A stretch of 37,761 nucleotides of DNA from Bacillota bacterium (GTDB lineage Bacteria; Bacillota; Clostridia; Peptostreptococcales; Anaerovoracaceae). Below are positions 13,808 to 21,563 of this stretch, in pieces. The first letter of the stretch is position 1; each line of letters begins with the position of its first letter. A model generated the notes under the pieces. That model saw only the letters and a program-made list of their open reading frames with translations, searched no databases and was not told the DNA's origin. Location: the NCBI GenBank assembly GCA_017417045.1, contig JAFPZZ010000009.1:1-37761 (forward strand). Reading direction: 5' to 3'. The position numbers and the translations under genes are program-made.

Positions 13808-15433
13808 ATGTATCAGGACAAGGAAATGCTTGCTTCGATCAAGAAGGTCGAAGCCAAGAGAGCGGAAAACATCAAGCTCGACCCCCGCAGGATGACCGCT
13901 GAGGAGAAGGAAAAGCTCCTCGCGACCTACCATCCCGACTTTAAGGAAGACAAGTTCACCAAGCTCACCATCGGACCCAACAAGGGCGAGAAGGTGCCGA
14001 CCGAGCTCTCCTTCCTGCTTCAGGGAAAGTCCCGCATCGCGGACATGGATCTCGATCTCGAAAGCCCCAAGTATGACATCGACGTGCTCATCATCGGCGG
14101 CGGCGGAGCGGGCTGCTCCTGCGCCATCGAGGCTGACAACGGCGGAGCCAAGACCATGATCGTCACCAAGCTCCGTATCGGCGACGCCAACACCATGATG
14201 GCCGAAGGCGGCATCCAGGCTGCCGACAAGCCCAACGATTCCCCGGCCCAGCACTTCCTCGACGCTTACGGCGGCGGACACTTCGCGGCTCAGAAGGACC
14301 TCCTCTACAAGCTCGTAATGGAAGCTCCGGAAGCCATCCAGTGGCTCTCCGAGCTCGGCGTAGAGTTCGACAAGGCTCCCGACGGGACCATGATCACCAC
14401 CCATGGCGGCGGCACCTCCAGGAAGAGGATGCACGCGGCCAAGGATTACTCCGGAGCAGAGATCATGAGGACCCTCAGGGACGAAGTCCTCAGCAGGGGC
14501 ATCCCCGTACTCGACTTCACCGCGGCCATCGAGCTCATCAAGGACGACAAGGGCCAGTGCGCAGGCGCCGTCCTCATGAACATGGAGTCCGGCGAGATCT
14601 ACATCGCCAGGGCCAAGTGCGTGGTCATCGCCACCGGCGGCGCGGGCAGGCTCCACTATCAGGGCTTCCCCACCTCCAACCACTACGGCGCGACCGCCGA
14701 CGGCCTCGTGCTCGCCTACAGGGCGGGCGCCAAGCTGCTCTATCCGGACACCATCCAGTATCATCCGACCGGCGTAGCCTTCCCGGCTCAGATCTACGGA
14801 GCCCTCGTTACCGAGAAGGTCCGTTCCGTTGGCGCCATGCTCGTCAACAAGGACGGCGAGGTCTTCATGAACCCGCTCGAGACCAGAGACGTCTCCGCCG
14901 CCTCCATCATCCGCGAGTGCAGCGACCGCGGCAAGGGCGTCAAGACCCCGACAGGATATGCGGTATGGCTCGACACCCCGATGATCGAAGAGAAGTTCGG
15001 CAGGGGCACCATCGAGAAGAGGATCCCGGGCATGCTCAGGATGTTCCTCAGGTTCGGCATCGATATGAGAGAAGAGCCTATCCTCGTTTACCCGACCCAG
15101 CACTATCAGAACGGCGGCATCAAGATCAGCGCCGACGGCATGAGCGAACTCGAGAACCTCTACGTCGCGGGCGAGGCCGTCGGAGGTATCCACGGACGCA
15201 ACCGTCTGATGGGCAACAGCCTCCTCGACATCATCGTATTCGGAAGGAACGCAGGCAGAAGCGTAGCCGAGAAGTGCAAGAGCGTTAAGCTCGGAAAGCT
15301 CAACTTCGACCACGTCGCAGCCTTCGAGAAGGAAAGAGCCGACGCCGGCATCACCGACAACACCCTTTCCCCGAAGCTCCTCCCCGACTACACCAGAGTC
15401 GAGAAGCCGGCTATCGATCCCGACCTAAGATAG
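13808..15433 (+). CDS. fumarate reductase-like FAD flavoprotein subunit
   Basis: A 541-residue flavoprotein of the FrdA/SdhA/NadB superfamily with an N-terminal extension of about 90 residues before the FAD motif (VLIIGGGGAG, 93-102). Active-site equivalents are visible: IQYHPTG with His319, TEKVRS with Glu336 and Arg339, PTQHYQNGG with His432, GRNRLMGNSLLD (463-474) and FGR (478-480). The histidine that covalently binds FAD in FrdA/SdhA (SHT) is replaced by Asn128 (ANTMMAEGG), so FAD should be non-covalent, as in soluble fumarate reductases and aspartate oxidase. AAGGAGGCAGGCA sets the start. No SdhC/FrdC anchor follows. Fumarate is the likeliest substrate, but another enoate is possible. 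It is the last gene of the operon. Confidence 0.85.
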   Translation: MYQDKEMLASIKKVEAKRAENIKLDPRRMTAEEKEKLLATYHPDFKEDKFTKLTIGPNKGEKVPTELSFLLQGKSRIADMDLDLESPKYDIDVLIIGGGGAGCSCAIEADNGGAKTMIVTKLRIGDANTMMAEGGIQAADKPNDSPAQHFLDAYGGGHFAAQKDLLYKLVMEAPEAIQWLSELGVEFDKAPDGTMITTHGGGTSRKRMHAAKDYSGAEIMRTLRDEVLSRGIPVLDFTAAIELIKDDKGQCAGAVLMNMESGEIYIARAKCVVIATGGAGRLHYQGFPTSNHYGATADGLVLAYRAGAKLLYPDTIQYHPTGVAFPAQIYGALVTEKVRSVGAMLVNKDGEVFMNPLETRDVSAASIIRECSDRGKGVKTPTGYAVWLDTPMIEEKFGRGTIEKRIPGMLRMFLRFGIDMREEPILVYPTQHYQNGGIKISADGMSELENLYVAGEAVGGIHGRNRLMGNSLLDIIVFGRNAGRSVAEKCKSVKLGKLNFDHVAAFEKERADAGITDNTLSPKLLPDYTRVEKPAIDPDLR

Positions 15434-15576
15434 AGGCAAAGGATCGGGTTCGGAGCGATCCAGACCGGCCCGGCGCGGGGCTAAGGACATACCGAACCGT
15501 AGCGGTCCCGGTAAGGATCAGCTCAGACCCGGCGCCGTCTCAGATGACGCGCTGAAAGAGGCTTCTATTATCAACA

Positions 15577-15614
15577 AAAACCGCCGTCAGGGTTCCTGGC
15601 GGCGGTTTTCTTTG
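15577..15614 (+). terminator. intrinsic terminator of the hdr-flx-frd operon
   Basis: An 11-pair stem (CCGCCGTCAGG / CCTGGCGGCGG, one G-U) with a GTTC loop, followed by TTTTCTTT. It lies about 145 bases after the FrdA-like stop. The interval from 15434 carries a smaller hairpin (GGATCG / CGATCC, 15441-15461) and no gene. Confidence 0.88.
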
Positions 15615-15625
15615 CCCTCTTCGCG

Positions 15626-15634
15626 TGCTATAAT
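15626..15634 (+). promoter_or_regulatory. extended -10 promoter of the MFS transporter gene
   Basis: TGCTATAAT, a perfect extended -10, lies about 50 bases before the start. No strong -35 is present. The ribosome binding site CGAGG is at 15671-15675. Confidence 0.55.
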
Positions 15635-15684
15635 TGATCGATATAGTTTTAAACGCTTTTTGATATAGCGCGAGGCGAAGCTCA

Positions 15685-16902
15685 ATGAAAGATCTAAAAG
15701 GAAAATACCTTCTCCTGCTCATAGCAATGTGCGGCCTGATGGCCGGCAGCGGCGGCCTGACCGTAAACGTCGCGGGGCTCTTCTTCAATCCCATAAGCGA
15801 AGAGCTCAGCATTGGCAGGGGCGACGTTTCCCTCGGCATGACCATATGCAACCTCGTGGCCAGCTTCGCGGGCCTCGCCATAGCCAAAGTCATAAGATCC
15901 GACAACTTCAAGCGAGCGGTCACTATAGGAAGCGCCGTTACGGTCGCCTCCACCGTCCTCCTCGGACTCTGCAGCAGCGTGCTGCCCATGTACCTGCTCC
16001 ACGCGGTCCGGGGCCTTTCCACGGGCTTCGTGGGCATGATACTCGTTACCATGATGATAAACAGCTGGTTCCAGGCGAACAACGGCCTCATCACCAGCAT
16101 AGCGATGGGCTTCAGCGGCCTGGCTTCGGCCGTATTCTCTCCCGTACTCTCCGCGGTCATACAGAGCAGCGGATGGAGGATGGCTTATTTCGTGTCGGCG
16201 GCCCTTATAGCTCTCTTCAGCGTTCCCGTCATAGTATTCCCCATAGGGCTCAGACCCGAAGACGCGGGCACCGTTCCCTACGGCGAAGCGCCCGAAAGAA
16301 AGGGTCAGCCGCATCCCGCGAAGGCCCCAGAGCCCATAGCCAAGGACATGTTCGTCCTCGTGCTGCTCTACGCGCTACTCAGCGGAGCTCTTCCGACCGT
16401 CGTGCAGCACCTGCCGGGCATCGCGTCCTCGTACGCCCTCCCCGCCTCGGTAGGCGCGATAATGCTCTCCGTCGGAATGATAGCCAACACGGGCGGCAAG
16501 CTGCTCCTTGGTTTTCTGATAGACCGCATAGGGACGAGGCTCTCCGTGCTCTTCTCCTGCGCGGCCGTGGCTGCCGGTATATTCTGCGTGATGACCATGC
16601 ACAGCGCCGCCGGCATGATGGCGGGCGCCGCGCTGATAGGGCTCTCGTATTCAATAATGACCGTAGGCCACGTCATGATGATCAGGGACGTATTCGGAGC
16701 CGCGAACTACGGCCTCGTCTACCCAAAGACCTCGCTCGGCGTGACCCTGACCTACGCTTCCTGCTCGACGCTCATAGGCTTCGTATACGACCTCTTCGGA
16801 TCCTATATGCCCATACTCTACGCCATGCTGGCGCTCGTGGCAGGCACGGCCTTCCTGGTCGTGATCATCTACGCGAAGCACGCCGCAAGGCACAGGAACT
16901 GA
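15685..16902 (+). CDS. MFS transporter (oxalate/formate antiporter-like, monocarboxylate type)
   Basis: A 405-residue major facilitator with about twelve hydrophobic segments and a long hydrophilic central loop (about residues 190-220). The first helix ends AGSGGLTVNVAG and the second half repeats the pattern LLLGFLIDRIGTRLS, an MFS A-like loop (GxxxDRxG). The overall look matches the OFA / monocarboxylate-porter subgroup of MFS. The substrate cannot be read from sequence; a small organic acid is a reasonable guess given the carboxylate-metabolising neighbours. It has its own promoter and stands about 90 bases before the radical SAM gene, with which it may be cotranscribed. Confidence 0.8.
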   Translation: MKDLKGKYLLLLIAMCGLMAGSGGLTVNVAGLFFNPISEELSIGRGDVSLGMTICNLVASFAGLAIAKVIRSDNFKRAVTIGSAVTVASTVLLGLCSSVLPMYLLHAVRGLSTGFVGMILVTMMINSWFQANNGLITSIAMGFSGLASAVFSPVLSAVIQSSGWRMAYFVSAALIALFSVPVIVFPIGLRPEDAGTVPYGEAPERKGQPHPAKAPEPIAKDMFVLVLLYALLSGALPTVVQHLPGIASSYALPASVGAIMLSVGMIANTGGKLLLGFLIDRIGTRLSVLFSCAAVAAGIFCVMTMHSAAGMMAGAALIGLSYSIMTVGHVMMIRDVFGAANYGLVYPKTSLGVTLTYASCSTLIGFVYDLFGSYMPILYAMLALVAGTAFLVVIIYAKHAARHRN

Positions 16903-16993
16903 CGGAAGGCTCGCTTCGCAAAGCCTAAAAGCATGAGGCAAGCCGCAAATAATTAACAGCGGCCTTCTCCATTTATAAAACAAAGACTCTTTT

Positions 16994-17917
16994 ATGAACG
17001 ATTTCGGAAGTCTTCACTACAACGCTATTGGTCCCTGGCTCAAAGAGCGCTTCGGCGTCAGGATGGTAAAGCTGTCCCTGGACGCCGGCCTGAGCTGCCC
17101 AAACCGCGACGGAAGCCGCGGCACAGGAGGCTGCAGCTTCTGCCTCGGCGGCAGCGGTGGATTCGCTGCCCAAGCCTCCTCCCCGGAGCTCATAGCCTCG
17201 GCGGCAAAGCAGCAGATAGAGCTGCTCTCCCGCAAATGGCCGGAAGCGGGCTATATTGCGTATTTCCAGAGCTTTACCAACACCTACGCTCCCCCGGACA
17301 GGCTCCGCGCCCTCTGGGACGCCGCCCTCTCGCAGCCGGGCGTAAAGGGCCTGGCCATAGCAACGAGGCCGGACTGCCTCGGGCCGGATATCCTTGAACT
17401 GCTCGCAGAATTAAGAGAGAGGACCTTCCTGTGGGTCGAGCTCGGACTCCAGACCTCCAACGAAAAAACAGCGGCCGCTTTTAACCGCTGTTACTCAAAT
17501 GCCGAGTACGAGGAGGCCGTAAAAGCCCTTTCGAAGCTCGGAATACCTTACGTGACGCACCTTATACTGGGCCTGCCCGGCGAGAGCCGCGAAGACATGC
17601 TCGCCTCGGCGGCATACGTTTCGGAGCTTTCGCCCTTCGGCATCAAGCTGCATATGCTCCATCTGATGCGGAGCACAGCCATGGGCGAGCAGTATCTGAA
17701 AGAGCCCTTCCCCCTGCTCAGCCTCGCGGAGTACAGCTCTCTGGCCGTGGATATACTCGAACGCCTTCCCGCGGAGATCACGATACACAGGCTCACCGGG
17801 GATGCCCCGGGAGAGGCCCTCATTGCCCCTGAGTGGGCCCGAAACAAGCATTCGGTACTGAACTCCATCCAGCAGGAATTCAGCCGCAGAGGGAGTTTCC
17901 AGGGCTCTCTGCGCTGA
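16994..17917 (+). CDS. TIGR01212 family radical SAM protein (YhcC-like)
   Basis: A 307-residue radical SAM protein of the YhcC family, related to the Elp3-type enzymes. The cluster motif is CPNRDGSRGTGGCSFC (a Cys, eleven residues, then CxxC), the spacing typical of YhcC. Further family features are YFQSFTNTYAP, LAIATRPDCL, and the SAM-binding WVELGLQT and HLILGLPGE. The biochemical reaction of this family is not established as far as I know. No Shine-Dalgarno is visible before 16994; TATAAA at 16974-16979 places transcription start only a few bases upstream of the ATG, so translation may start on a near-leaderless message. It converges with the M23-like gene, with no clear terminator in the 85-base gap. 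Confidence 0.88.
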   Translation: MNDFGSLHYNAIGPWLKERFGVRMVKLSLDAGLSCPNRDGSRGTGGCSFCLGGSGGFAAQASSPELIASAAKQQIELLSRKWPEAGYIAYFQSFTNTYAPPDRLRALWDAALSQPGVKGLAIATRPDCLGPDILELLAELRERTFLWVELGLQTSNEKTAAAFNRCYSNAEYEEAVKALSKLGIPYVTHLILGLPGESREDMLASAAYVSELSPFGIKLHMLHLMRSTAMGEQYLKEPFPLLSLAEYSSLAVDILERLPAEITIHRLTGDAPGEALIAPEWARNKHSVLNSIQQEFSRRGSFQGSLR

Positions 17918-18002
17918 TCCGTTCTGCCGCCAGACCTGACGCCCGGCAGGACCTGCGCTCAGCCATCCCGCCAATACAGCTGCAAGGCTGCGCCGATTCG
18001 CC

Positions 18003-18851
18003 CTACCAGTACAGCTGCGGGTCTACGGGCTCGCCTTCCTTTCTCAGCTCAAAGTAGATCTCGCTTCCGCCTTCTACATTGCCCGCGCTAAGCGCTATCT
18101 CCTCTCCGGAAAGCACCTCGTCGCCTTCGCTGACCTCTATCTCGCCCAGATAGCCGTAGAGGCTGCTGAAGCCCTGTCCGTGGTCTATTATGATATAGTT
18201 GCCGAGCTTCTCGTCGAAGCCCGCCTCGGAGACCTTACCGTCGGCCGCCGCGGTCACGGCGCAGTCTTTTTCTACGCTCATGCTGACGCCGCGTGCCTTG
18301 GCGTCCGCGGAGAGCTCCTTCACGGCTCCGTCCGCCGACTGATCGTCTGATCTTAAGGCGTAATAAAACGAATTCGTGATCACAGGGCCCGGGCTGTCCT
18401 GAGCGTCAGCCTCGCCGCCTTCCGATGCGACGAGTCCGGAATATGCGGCGTTAATTTCGGCTGATTCCTCTTCGGAGCCGCTATTGCTGACCGCAGCTTT
18501 CTGAGCCGGGGACTCGTCGCGGTCTGAGGAAGGCTCCGTGACGTACGTCACGTATGCTTCGGGACTGGCATTATCTTCACTGATCCCTTCCGGCTCCGCG
18601 CCGGCGGACTCGGCCTTGTACTCCTGTGCTTCGCTCATCTTCGGGGCCGCGCTCCCCATGCGCATGAAGCTACGGGGGCCTATGAAACCACCCGCGTAGG
18701 CTCCTGCCACAGAAACCGCTAGCACAGCCGCCATTGCCGCGGCGAAGCGCAATGGAGCGCTCTTCCTTCTTCTTGAAGGAAGGCGGACCCCTGTCTCCGC
18801 TTCGAAGAGGCTCTTTATATTTTCATAGTTTTCTTTTCTGAACCTCTCCAT
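18003..18851 (-). CDS. membrane protein with a degenerate M23 (LytM) domain, sigma-factor partner
   Basis: A 282-residue protein: a short basic cytoplasmic N-terminus, one membrane segment (about 34-57), a long acidic Ser/Ala-rich linker (about 70-170), and a C-terminal LytM/M23 fold (about 190-282). M23 peptidases bind zinc with HxxxD and HxH motifs. Here the domain outline is kept (GNYIIIDHGQGFSSLYGYL, then a GDEVLSGEEIA turn), but YAHL has become YGYL and HLHFE has become EIYFE. The zinc site is therefore lost, as in SpoIIQ-like non-catalytic LytM proteins. The start at 18851 is chosen because it overlaps the sigma-factor stop (TGATG). Coupling to a sigma gene suggests an anti-sigma or signal-sensing role; that is inference. 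Confidence 0.75.
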   Translation of the reverse strand: MERFRKENYENIKSLFEAETGVRLPSRRRKSAPLRFAAAMAAVLAVSVAGAYAGGFIGPRSFMRMGSAAPKMSEAQEYKAESAGAEPEGISEDNASPEAYVTYVTEPSSDRDESPAQKAAVSNSGSEEESAEINAAYSGLVASEGGEADAQDSPGPVITNSFYYALRSDDQSADGAVKELSADAKARGVSMSVEKDCAVTAAADGKVSEAGFDEKLGNYIIIDHGQGFSSLYGYLGEIEVSEGDEVLSGEEIALSAGNVEGGSEIYFELRKEGEPVDPQLYW

Positions 18852-19399
18852 CAAAGCTCTCCTCTTTCGCTTATAGCTGTCCTGAGCTTCTGTTTGCAGC
18901 TTTGGATAGTGTTGTAGACGCTCTTGACCGGCATATCCATAGCCGCGGCTATCTCCCTCGGCTTTTGCCCGTAGCACCAGCGGCGCACCGCTATATCGCG
19001 CTCGGCCTGAGGCAAGGTCTCAACAGCCTCCGCCAGCAGCGCGCTTCTCTCCCTGAGAGACAGGAGCTCAGCCGGATCGGGATCCGATCCCAGTATGTCC
19101 TCGTTGAGCTCGAGCGACGGATGCCTGCTGAGCCTTCTGAAGCGGTCTATTGCCTTGTTCCTGGCGACCGTGCTGAGGTAGGACTTGAGGCTTCCTCTCG
19201 CAGGATCGAAATCCTCCGGCCTCTGCCACAGCTGTATGAACACGTCGGCGACGCATTCCTCGGTATCCTCTGCGCTTCCGGGACCGCTCAGCACCGATCC
19301 CGCAACCTTCCAGAGCAGGCGGGAATAACGCTGCATGACGGTCTCCATGGCGTATTCGTTTCTCTCTTTGATCTGTTTTACGAGCTCTTCGTCTCTCAA
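18851..19399 (-). CDS. ECF-type RNA polymerase sigma factor
   Basis: A 182-residue sigma-70 family protein of the extracytoplasmic-function layout. Region 2 spans about residues 20-90 (RYSRLLWKVAGS, ADVFIQLWQRPEDFD, YLSTVARNKAIDRFRR) and region 4 about 125-178 (LPQAERDIAVRRW, REIAAAMDMPVKSVYNTI helix-turn-helix). The start appears to be TTG at 19399, preceded at suitable distance by AAAAAGGAA; no ATG gives a full region 2. The stop overlaps the start of the LytM-like gene, so the two are translationally coupled. No classical zinc-type anti-sigma gene is beside it. Confidence 0.88.
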   Translation of the reverse strand: MRDEELVKQIKERNEYAMETVMQRYSRLLWKVAGSVLSGPGSAEDTEECVADVFIQLWQRPEDFDPARGSLKSYLSTVARNKAIDRFRRLSRHPSLELNEDILGSDPDPAELLSLRERSALLAEAVETLPQAERDIAVRRWCYGQKPREIAAAMDMPVKSVYNTIQSCKQKLRTAISERGEL

Positions 19400-19474
19400 A
19401 TATTCGTTCCTTTTTGAACGCTCATCTATATTACGACGACCGTTCGCTTTTTCTGAGGTCTCTGTAAAAAATGT

Positions 19475-21076
19475 CTAAAGCAGCGGAGCGAAAAGCCTCA
19501 CCACCGAAACGGTCAGGGTGTCCAGCAGCCCGGCTCCGGTCTCGCCCTTCTGAACGACTCGGCCGGCCGCCATGGCCTTCATGAGGTCGTGCTTGATATC
19601 CTGCACCTTGCTCGAGCCGTACAGATAAGTGCCGTTCTCGAAGTGCAGGTAGAGGCTCCTGTAGTCAAGGTTTATGGTCCCCACGGTGGCGACCCTGTCG
19701 TCGGAGACGAAGACCTTGGAATGAACGAAGCCCGGAGTGTATTCCGTGATGTTCACTCCGCCCTCGATGAGGAGCCTGTAGTAGGACCTCGTCACCCTCC
19801 ACACGAGCTTTTTGTCGGGGATGCCGGGAGTCAGTATGCGCACGTCCACGCCTCTTTTCGCGGCGAGTATGAGCGCGTTGATGAACTCGGTATCGATTAT
19901 CAGGTAGGGCGTGACGATATATACGTAGTTCCTCGCCTGATTGATTATATTCATATAGATGTCCTGGCTGACTATCTCGTTGTCGAGCGGTGTCTCTCCG
20001 TAAGGCGCGATATAGCCGTCGTAGTCTCCCGCCGTGGAGCCGCCGGGAACCGCGGAATACGCCGGAGCAGACTCTGAAGTAGCGGCGCTTTCAGCGTCTC
20101 CCTCGCTGCCCGCACAGGCCCTGAAGGCCTCATAGTCCGCATCTGTATTCCTGAGGGCGTTCCACATGGTCAGGAACATCACGGTATAGGACCAGACGGC
20201 CTCGCCGCGTATCCTGATGATGTTGTCCTTCCAGTAGCCGAAACGCTTCCTCTCGTTGATGTATTCATCCGCCAGATTCACTCCTCCGGAGAATGCCGTC
20301 TCGCCGTCGACCACGAGTATCTTCCTGTGGTCGCGGTGGTTCATGATGATGCCCAGCATGGGATTGATGCGGTTGAAGGGTATGCACTTTATCCCCTCAT
20401 CCTCGAGCTTCTTCGCATAGCCCATCGACAGCGTCCTGAAGGATCCGAGATCGTCATACATAACGCGGACGTCGAGCCCCTCGGCGGCCTTTTCCTTAAG
20501 TATCTCGTGTATGGAATCCCACATCTTCCCCTCTTCTATGATGAAGTATTCCATGAAGATGAAGCGTTTGGCGGAGCGCAGCGCCTCGAGCATGAAAGGG
20601 AAGCCCTCCTCTCCCGAGGGGTAGTAGTCGAACTCCCTGTTCCTGTAGAAAGGGAAGCCCGCGGATGCCGAGATGTACTTGAACTGGCCCGCGAGATCCG
20701 GCGCCTGCCTGCCCAGCTCGGCCATGACGAACCTGTCCTGTTCGTAGTACTTCTGCGCGTCTGCAGTGCTCCTTACTATGCTGTAGAAGGTCCTGGAGGT
20801 AAAGAGATTCGCCCCGAGGGCAAGGTAGAGCGCGGTACCGAAGATAGGCGAAGCTACTATCAGAAGTATCCAGATCATATCCGAGGACAGATGCTTGGAA
20901 TTGTTGACGAGCCAGAGTATGACGATCAGACTCAGCAGCCTCAGTACGGTCTCTATGACAGAGGCTCCGAAGCTGTTGAACCAGTCGATGATCTTTATCA
21001 GAAGAAAAAGCTCCAGGACCACTACGAGCACCATGAAGCTTATTCTGTTGAACAGTTTTTTCAGTATTTTCATCAT
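19475..21076 (-). CDS. cls: cardiolipin synthase (phospholipase D family)
   Basis: A 533-residue membrane enzyme that joins two phosphatidylglycerols to make cardiolipin. Two N-terminal membrane segments (about 12-30 and 42-58, with a third hydrophobic run at 67-88) precede two HKD motifs: His250, Lys252, Asp257 (HRKILVVD) and His452, Lys454, Asp459 (HSKVFVSD). Both are intact. A low-complexity Ala/Ser/Gly stretch at about 321-353 separates the two phospholipase D halves and looks like a lineage-specific insertion. The gene follows the ACT-domain gene by 37 bases on the same strand and may be read through from the threonine operon. A second ATG one codon in is an equally good start. Confidence 0.92.
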   Translation of the reverse strand: MMKILKKLFNRISFMVLVVVLELFLLIKIIDWFNSFGASVIETVLRLLSLIVILWLVNNSKHLSSDMIWILLIVASPIFGTALYLALGANLFTSRTFYSIVRSTADAQKYYEQDRFVMAELGRQAPDLAGQFKYISASAGFPFYRNREFDYYPSGEEGFPFMLEALRSAKRFIFMEYFIIEEGKMWDSIHEILKEKAAEGLDVRVMYDDLGSFRTLSMGYAKKLEDEGIKCIPFNRINPMLGIIMNHRDHRKILVVDGETAFSGGVNLADEYINERKRFGYWKDNIIRIRGEAVWSYTVMFLTMWNALRNTDADYEAFRACAGSEGDAESAATSESAPAYSAVPGGSTAGDYDGYIAPYGETPLDNEIVSQDIYMNIINQARNYVYIVTPYLIIDTEFINALILAAKRGVDVRILTPGIPDKKLVWRVTRSYYRLLIEGGVNITEYTPGFVHSKVFVSDDRVATVGTINLDYRSLYLHFENGTYLYGSSKVQDIKHDLMKAMAAGRVVQKGETGAGLLDTLTVSVVRLFAPLL

Positions 21077-21113
21077 AATACCTCTTTGGGAGGCATCGCC
21101 GAAGGACCCCGGG

Positions 21114-21554
21114 CTAAGCCACGTCTATCAGCTGCGGGTTCTCGACCCCTTTTATGGAGGATAGTTTTCTGAGCACCTCGGGTATCGTGTCGCTGATATT
21201 CTCTATGTCCATGCTGACAACGACGCTGGCCCTGTTGGATATCGGAGGGCTCTGCAGTATCGTGAGTATGTTGGCGCCGCAGTCGGCGAGCAGGGCGAGG
21301 ACGCTCCCGAGAAGGCCCGCCTCGTGATGCAGTATCATGGAGATGACGGCCTTGCGTGCGCTGTCATCCTCCGAAGGCCTGAATATATAGTCCTTATACT
21401 TGTAATACGTGCTCCTGGATATGCCGACGCGCTTTACGGCGTCGCTGATCTCGCGGCATTCGCCGCTCTTGAGCAGCTCTCTGGCCGCGACTACCTTCTC
21501 ATAGTAATCCGGAAGTATCTTTTTGTGGACTATGAAGTATTCGCTGCTGTTCAT
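21114..21554 (-). CDS. ACT domain protein, UPF0735/PheB type
   Basis: A 146-residue protein with an N-terminal helix-turn-helix-like part (EISDAVKRVGISRSTYYKYKDYIF, roughly 35-60, read in two pieces) and a C-terminal ACT domain (VISMILHHEAGLLGSVL, about 70-86, to the end). ACT domains bind amino acids. Members of this family are commonly found beside hom, thrC and thrB in Bacillota. It sits ten bases downstream of thrB. It probably senses an amino acid and controls enzyme activity or expression of the pathway, but the mechanism of the family is not established. Confidence 0.85.
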   Translation of the reverse strand: MNSSEYFIVHKKILPDYYEKVVAARELLKSGECREISDAVKRVGISRSTYYKYKDYIFRPSEDDSARKAVISMILHHEAGLLGSVLALLADCGANILTILQSPPISNRASVVVSMDIENISDTIPEVLRKLSSIKGVENPQLIDVA

Positions 21555-21563
21555 AATACTCCC

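Noticed and set aside
13769..15313. A 514-codon open frame antisense to the FrdA-like gene
   Set aside because: Shadow of a highly biased coding sequence; low-complexity composition and no recognisable domain.
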